Of a stretch of 64,000 nt of DNA, positions 58,158 to 64,000 are shown in pieces. Positions within the stretch are counted from its first letter, which is position 1. Every line of letters begins with the position of its first letter. Below the pieces are notes generated by a model that saw only the letters and a list, made by a program, of their open reading frames with translations, was not told the origin of the DNA and did not search any database. The translations under genes were made by a program, and so were the position numbers. Origin of the DNA: Ilex aquifolium (Eukaryota; Streptophyta; Magnoliopsida; Aquifoliales; Aquifoliaceae); NCBI GenBank assembly GCA_951799425.1, contig OX637409.1:16967460-17031459 (forward strand), in the 5' to 3' direction.

Positions 58158-58636
58158 TACGGTTCTGTTGGGGACAAATATGGAGAGGCATTGTGACTTA
58201 TTTTTGGGGTTATTTGGTTTGTATGGAATGAGTGAATGTACTTACTTATTCTTATTAGTTTAAGTGTCTATGGAATGAGTGAATGTACTTACTTACTTAT
58301 GCTTATTAGTTTAAGTTTGGTGTTAATTCATTTTATATTTGTATGATAAATAGTGTTAATAGTACCATTAACGTGATGCGATGAGATTAGTGATTTAAGT
58401 CATGTTTATTTACATAAAGATCTGATTCTATAAGTTATACACAGTGGTCGATATTGTTCAAGGATAATATTTTTATTGACGACATTTTTAAAAAATAATA
58501 GTTGGTACATACTAATTATTGAAATTTTGTTTGTTATAACAGTTATTTTGATCTGAGTGTGTTATAGGTGGTGTAGAATTGTGACATACATCAACATGGA
58601 TGCAGTTTGAGTTATTGTTTTTGTTGTTGTTACGTA

Positions 58637-58662
58637 GTGCGGAAGGCACGGGCAACTTCTAG
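58637..58662 (+). other. Helitron-2 3' terminus
   Basis: GTGC (58637-58640), loop GGAAG, GCAC, then GGGCAACTT and CTAG at 58659-58662 followed by T and an AT microsatellite. Confidence 0.75.
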
Positions 58663-59678
58663 TATATATATATATATGACAAGAGAGATATGTTTAATGG
58701 AAAGGATAATGACAAAAAAATTAAAATTCAAAATGGTGAAGATATGCAAATTTTGCGATAATATAATTCTTCCATTATATTAGGAAATTTTTAATACAAT
58801 AAAATAAAATTAAAAATCAACTTAACTACCAAAAGAAATATGCATGATTTAAGGGAGGACAAATATGTCAATGGAAAATCATAAAAAGTCAAATTGTGTA
58901 CTTGAATATAATTAAGTTCTAAAAGTAAGGACTTAAAGACCTAACATTAAGAGTTATGCACTTTTTGACCAATAACTCTAATTTTGTGTATCTCTTTACA
59001 ATATCCCCAAAAAAATAGGCATATTCTACTCAAGGGATAAATTTTATGGAGGCCCTCCAAAATTTGAGCTTAACAAAGTAGACAATAATTTTGGACCTAC
59101 TAAAATTAAATATTGATTTAAACTTTTAAAATTTAGGCCTTAAAAATTTGAATCATATCTAATATATATATATATATATTATATATGTATATTTGGGGCT
59201 CTATAAATTTTGGTGCCATAGGCAAACGCCTTAGTTGCCTAGGGTTTGGGTCGGCCTTTTGTGTATAGACTATGTGAGATGGGTATAGAAAGAAACCATA
59301 AAGTCTAGGGTGAAGATTGAGATAAATTTTATTATTAATGGGGTGAGTATAGGATGAGCTTAGTTACTAGTGTGGTAGATATAGATGGAGTGAACTAAGT
59401 AATGTTATGATTTAGAGATTTATGGGGTGGAAACGGAGGTCTACGGAGTAGGAATAGCCCCAGCCGCCTTATTATCGCTTTTTTTTTTGTCAGAATTAAA
59501 ACTATGGGTTCAATCCATAAAGTTATAAGCCAAAATTATGGGACAAATTATTGGGTAAGTAACAATCTAATAAAGTTAACGGTTTTTTTTTTTTTTTGTT
59601 GTAAGTTATAAAGCCAAAATTATGACTGTATGAGGTTCAAAAATTTGAGATCCAATCTAAAAAATAGATTTTAGATGG
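58663..59678. other. AT-rich intergenic with hAT-like relic
   Basis: 59027-59262 resembles an hAT end pair: a 'caagggataaat...ggaggccc' start, and a 'cctagggtttgggtcggcc' finish whose inverse starts GGCCGACCC. Target duplication not seen. (AT)n at 58664-58677 and 59163-59178. Poly-T runs at 59480 and 59583. No gene. Confidence 0.4.
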
Positions 59679-59686
59679 ATCCTAAC

Positions 59687-59948
59687 CCGGGCCAGCCCAA
59701 AAACATTTGAGGCCCTAGGAATAAATATTTCATTTATGTTTGAGATGGAATCTAAAAAAACATATTTTTATTTATTTTGAATGTACATATATTTATGTTT
59801 TCAAGAAAAATATTAGTAAATTTTATTGATTATATCACGTAACATCCTAAATTTTTACTCTATAAAATTAGTCATAGAATTTTGTGAGACATATGAGAAT
59901 GGAGCCTTAGGCAACCGTCTCACTTGCCTAGGGGTGGAGCTGACCCTA
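59687..59948. mobile_element. 262-bp hAT MITE with target duplication
   Basis: Ends CCGGGCCAGCCC (left) and GAGCTGACCCTA (right, inverse TAGGGTCAGCTC) are degenerate CAGGG(C/T)CAGC inverted repeats. Flanks ATCCTAAC (59679-59686) and TTCCTAAC (59949-59956) are an 8-bp duplication with one mismatch. Subterminal 'gaggccctagg' and 'cctaggggtgg' also pair. No coding content. Confidence 0.7.
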
Positions 59949-60263
59949 TTCCTAACTCAACTTCATTGGATCTTAAGATGAAATGTTTGAACTATAATTT
60001 GATATGGGAATCAGATCCAAAAATTAAGATCCGACTTGTGCCGAACTCAAGAAAGATACCCCCTCGCAATTTTCCCTTTCAATACCAAATGGCCCAATGG
60101 CCATTGGAACAAGTGCCTTCGACATCTTAGTTCGGTATTGGGCTAAACTTTTCCTCGGACGAATAGATTTGAACCATATTGTCCATATAATTGAAAGTAT
60201 TTTTTTTTTGTATTAGTCATTGTCTATATCTAAAGATACTTCCCAAAAAAAATATATATATAT

Positions 60264-61017
60264 TGATGAGGATAGGTTTTTGGGCTTGGGCCGCCATTAT
60301 AACCGAGCCCAAAACACCCAGAAAATACTAAACGAGGATTTCGAAGCCCAAAGGAAATGGTCCCAACCGATCCATACCGGGAGCAAGGGGTCCAAAAGAC
60401 CAAGGAGCCAACAACCCAGCCCTGATTCGATTCTCAGCCCATGATCTCAGTTAGGCCCTGCTGCGCCACGTGCCCCAAGGACAAGGGGAACCGGCTCTGA
60501 TTCCTCAGAGTTACTCCCTGCAAAAAACAACAGAGAGAAGTGGTGCCGAACGAACTCAGGTGGTCGTGGGCACAGTACCGCCGACGGACAGAGAGGCTTG
60601 CAAAGAAAGGACGATCGGTCCCCACAAGATCAGGAAAAGGAAGAAGGAGAGCAACAAACCCTAAGGAAGGGGACCATATAAATAGAACAGTAGAAGCAGG
60701 GAGAAGGGATCGACTCCTGAGCCTTCTTCCCAGCCTTCCATCTGATTTTTTATCCTTAGTCGTTGAATATCCAGAGAAAAGAGGATCCATAACGGCCCTG
60801 CGCCCACAATTTTCTTGTCACCTGTTGAGAGCAATACATTACATCAAGGAGCAAGAGTCTCCATTACAGTGGATGTAGCCCAAGTCCATCGGCTGGGTGA
60901 ACCATTTACACTGTTTGTTTGTCATTGCATTCCTTCTATTTTTCTTAAACCTACTCCATAAAACCCAACAGAGCCATACCAGCTTGGGCCTAGGAGATTA
61001 ATTCCGAGCAATCATCA
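60264..61017 (+). repeat. Tat 5' LTR
   Basis: Begins TGATGAGGATAGG and ends AATCATCA, giving the inverted tips TGATG/CATCA. TATA box TATAAATA at 60677-60684. 754 bp. The start is inferred from the matching tips because the other LTR is not in view. Confidence 0.7.
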
Positions 61018-61019
61018 AT

Positions 61020-61037
61020 TGGCGCCGTCTGTGGGAA
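61020..61037 (+). other. Tat primer-binding site
   Basis: TGGCGCCGTCTGTGGGAA, two bases after the LTR end. This sequence is characteristic of Tat-type elements. Confidence 0.8.
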
Positions 61038-61074
61038 CGGTTTTCATCGTTCTTTTGTGAATCTTATCTATTTG

Positions 61075-62680
61075 ATGGTCTCTACTCAGAATATGAGTAA
61101 AGCTCCTGCCAATCCCCAGGGCCACCACAACCCACCGGAAAACTTTCCAACGCATATGGAGGACGTTGAGGGTCATCCCCCAGCGGCAAACCTCCCTCCG
61201 CTCAATGAACTGGAAACTTACCATAGAACTACAATACAACTGATGAAACAGAACCAGGAACTGATGGACTGGATACAGACTCATCAGCTCCCTCGGTTCC
61301 CCCCAGCTCGACAAGAGCCCCCTCCCCTCCGAGAAGAGCACGACGTCGCTCCCCCACTCCAAGAGTGCCAAGCTCCGCCTAACGGGGTTATCGAGCTCCA
61401 TGAGCGCAGCCATTCTGGCGAGAACCACCGAAGAACATGATGACGACGAAGCTCACAGTAGGGCTAGGGCCGCCTACCGAGAAGATAGGCCCTGCCCCTA
61501 GGACATAAATGACCACGTCTGGGAACAAGAAATCTGTGAGCTCCAGCGAGAGCTAGGCAATATGCAAGAAGTGGTTAAGGGGCGAACCCCCGACACCCTG
61601 GACGCCTTGGTTCAGCAAACGGAGTCACCGTTCACTCCAGAGGTCCTCTATTTCCCTCTTCCCCAAAAATTCCAGACCCCTTCGATAGAGGCATTTGACG
61701 GGACCAAAGACCCCGTCGACCATCTAAACTTGTATAAAAATCAGATGGAGCTCCAAGGATACCCGGACCCTATCCGCTGCCGGGCTTTCGCCATCACCCT
61801 CAAAGGGTCGGCTATAGCCTGGTTTAATCGGATACGACCAGTGTCAATCTCATCCTTCAGAGAACTGTCCATACAGCTCGTATCCCACTTCATCGGGGCA
61901 AGGACTTATAGAAAGCCGTCCTACCACTTGCTGAGCGTCAAGCAGGGACCCAACGAGTCCCTCCGAAGCTACGTACAACGCTTCAACCAGGAGTGTTTGA
62001 AGGTAGAAAGCGTAGACGACAAGTTCGCGCTGACCACCTTCATGTTCGGGCTCGAGGTCCAATCCAAGGATCTTATCTTCTCGATCGCAAAGAATCCTCA
62101 AGCCACCATGGCCGAGGTATTGACAAAAGCCGAGAAGTACATAAACGGCGAGGAGGCCCTCCGCCTGAAGGGGAGCACGACGACCATAGATGGAGACAAA
62201 AAGAAGAGGGATCACAGTCCCAGGAAGGAGAAGAGACGTGATCGATCTCCGAGGAGAGACCGCTCCCCAAGGAGAGGGAGAGAGCCTTCTCCTAAGAGGA
62301 GAGGGAACGTTCGAGATCGCTTGGGACCTCCTCCCCAGGAACTGCAACAACGGTATGTACCAACGAGGCTCCCGCCCCTCGTCACCTCGATAGCCCAGGT
62401 CCTTCACGAGGTACAGAACGAGAGATTCGTCTGGTGGCCTCCTCGGATGAAGTCCGATCCCAGCAGGCGGGATGCCACCAAATACTGCGATTACCACAAA
62501 GACACAGGCCACGAAACAAACGACTGTATTCAGTTGAAGAATGAGATCGAATACCTGATTCAGAGAGGCCATCTGCGCCATTACGTAGCAGGGGAACAGA
62601 GAGCACAGAACAATCAAGGGCGAGAAGCCCGAGCTGCCGCCGAACCACCGCAACATCAGCAAGCCATCAGAGAAATCTGA
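61075..62680 (+). pseudogene. Tat gag pseudogene
   Basis: Starts at ATG 61075. Residues 1-121 are Pro/Gln-rich. A frameshift near 61400 moves coding into a second frame, which has a TAG at 61499 and then stays open from 61562 to TGA 62678. The capsid domain runs from AFDGTKDPVDHLNLY (~61690) to ~62090 and includes IGARTYRKPS. An Arg/Ser-rich segment (62210-62310) and a zinc knuckle CDYHKDTGHETNDC (62487-62530) follow. The stop at 62678 is probably CGA to TGA, since protease follows in the same frame. Confidence 0.85.
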
Positions 62681-64000
62681 GTCATCTCCGGGGGTTTCGC
62701 TGGCGGTGGCGAATCAAGCTCGGCTCGAAGAGCTCATGCCAGAAGAGCCCGATCAGAAGACTTCCTCGCGGTCCAGACTGTCAACAAGATGCCCCGCCAA
62801 GACGTGGAGATCACCTTTTCAGATGCAGACCTAGAAGGATGCCAGCACCCCCATGACGACCCTTTGGTCATAAAAGCGATCATAGCAAACAAGACCATAC
62901 ATCGGGTGCTTGTCGATAATGGTAGCTCGGCTGATATCATTTTCTTAGCAGCCTTCGAGCAGCTCGGAATAGAAAGGTCGAGACTAGAACCCGTGAAAAC
63001 CCATCTCCTGGGATTCTCAGGAGAAAGAGTCTTGCCAATCAGTTCTATACCGTTTGTCCTCACCATAGGAGATCCGCCCTGCCAGGTCACCACCACCACC
63101 CGCTTCTTAGTGGTGGACACCCCGTCTGCCTACAATGTCTTGTTGGGAAGGCCATCCCTCAACTCCATTAAGGCAGTACCTTCTGCATATCATTTGGTGA
63201 TGAAATTCCCGACTGAGAGTGGAGTCGGAGTGGTAAGGGGAGACCAACGCCTCGCTAGGGAGTGCTACGTGGCATCCATGCGGTAGAAATAGGTGGAGTC
63301 GGTCCAGCTGGAGGACTTGGATATGAGGGATGAGATGGAAGCCTGACCTGCCCCCTCAGAACAGTTGGAGCCAGTGCAGTTGGGTGAGGACCCGGAGCAC
63401 GTAGTCTTTGTGGGCTCCATGCTGTTACCACTCATCAAGGAGAAACTCATCTCCTTTCTAAAGGAAAACGCTGACGTCTTCACCTGGAAGCAGGAAGACA
63501 TGGAAGGGATAGACCCCGCCGTGATCGTACACCGCCTCAGTGTAGATCCTAACTGCAAGCCGGTAAGGCAAAAGAGGAGAAGCTTCGCGTCGGACATACA
63601 GAAGGCAATCAATGAAGAGGTAGCCAAGCTATCGCGCGCCAAAGCCATCAGAGAGGTCGATTACCCGACCTGGTTAGCCAACGTCGTTCTGGTAAATAAG
63701 GTAAACGGCAAGTGGCGACTCTGTATCGATTTTACCGACCTCAATCGAGCATGCCCAAAAGACAGTTTCCCGCTGCCTCGGATCGACCTCATAGTCAACG
63801 CGACGGCCGGCCACGAGCTCCTGAGTTTCATGGATGCTTTCTCAGGATATAACCAAATCCGGATGGACCCAAACGACCAAGAGAAGACCTCGTTCGTCAC
63901 GGAGCAGGGGATCTTTTGCTACCAGGTAATGTCATTCAGACTGAAGAACGCGGGAGCCACCTACCAGAGGTTGGTCAACCGGATGTTCAGAGAGAAACTG
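62681..64000 (+). pseudogene. Tat pol: protease and RT, partial
   Basis: Same frame as gag. The aspartic protease has VDNGSSADII (62914), a Tat-like variant of D-S/T-G, and later YNVLLGRPSLN. Stops at TAG 63284 and TGA 63344 are both single-base changes. From there the frame is open to the window end. RT includes KRRSFASDIQKAI, EVDYPTWLANVV, KVNGKWRLCIDF and FMDAFSGYNQI. The catalytic YxDD region lies beyond 64000. Confidence 0.85.

Larger units (their letters stand above)
55731..58662 (+). mobile_element. Helitron-2: non-autonomous Helitron
   Basis: The proposed 5' end is TCTATCTACACTAAC at 55731, preceded by A. The 3' end is GTGC-GGAAG-GCAC followed by GGGCAACTT and CTAG (58659-58662), then T. 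This gives the A/T insertion site Helitrons use. Interior: CT/CA-rich leader with a donor-like 'caggtaagc' (56060), long AT-rich intron-like DNA, an exon-like segment at 57458-57538 and a degenerate terminator at 58133-58157. No Rep or helicase. Confidence 0.65.
60264..64000 (+). mobile_element. Tat-lineage Ty3/Gypsy retrotransposon, truncated by window
   Basis: LTR 60264-61017, primer site at 61020, gag from 61075, protease and RT to the window end. Primer site, long gag and RT sequence (LCIDFTDLNRACPKDSFPLP) fit the Tat/Retand group. It is markedly richer in G+C than its surroundings. The 3' half lies outside the window. Confidence 0.9.

Noticed and set aside
61850..62662. Antisense 270-codon open frame
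   Set aside because: Complement of the Tat gag, which is clearly the coding strand. The length follows from high G+C and few antisense stops.

Overview
This is nuclear DNA of a flowering plant, most likely a eudicot. It is AT-rich and intron-bearing, and it carries an L-type lectin receptor kinase, plant Ty3/Gypsy lineages (Athila, Tekay with chromodomain, Tat), Ty1/Copia elements, MULE, hAT and Helitron transposons and a plant mobile domain (PMD). There is no bacterial, organellar or CRISPR signal. Nearly everything is transposon sequence. The only ordinary plant genes recognised are a broken lectin receptor kinase and one exon of a Brix-domain ribosome-biogenesis gene, neither functional as it stands.

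Layout. 1-227: end of a Tekay-like LTR. 228-16413: decayed MULE transposase (SWIM, zinc knuckle) followed by a PMD exon. It is split by an Athila retrotransposon (698-15256), whose 5' LTR is itself split by a decayed Copia element (1118-5790). 17112-23562 (minus): lectin receptor kinase pseudogene, split by a second Copia element (17355-21744). That element keeps one open 1335-residue gag-pol but lacks its 5' LTR and its protease active-site Asp. 24.9-32.1 kb: a ~1 kb foldback palindrome, a TIR element, a probable SINE, an hAT element with target-site duplication and a small MITE. 32.1-35.4 kb: non-coding repeats and the Brix exon. 35420-45006: a young Tekay element with a perfect TAAAT target-site duplication and LTRs that differ by about 1% (hand count). 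45.2-46.0 kb: a 27-bp minisatellite. 46.2-55.4 kb: a decayed autonomous Helitron (Rep-helicase) with a duplicated N-terminal module and unfamiliar small ORFs before its 3' end. 55731-58662: a second Helitron with two 3' terminators, the inner one degenerate. 59687-59948: a short hAT element. 60264-64000: 5' half of a Tat element running off the window.

How the parts relate. The nesting gives a relative chronology. The MULE/PMD locus is older than Athila, which is older than Copia-1. The kinase gene predates Copia-2. The Brix exon predates Tekay. Most reading-frame breaks in the retroelements and the PMD exon are single-base stops of the CAG/CGA/CAA to TAG/TGA/TAA kind, the pattern expected from deamination of methylated cytosine. 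Several elements also lost a single catalytic residue: SWIM Cys, Athila RT Asp-Asp, Copia-2 protease Asp, Helitron Walker A Lys.

The least explained parts are the small spliced ORFs inside the Helitron, the tandem Helitron terminators, the paired MULE/PMD arrangement and the perfect palindromes at 48.2 kb.
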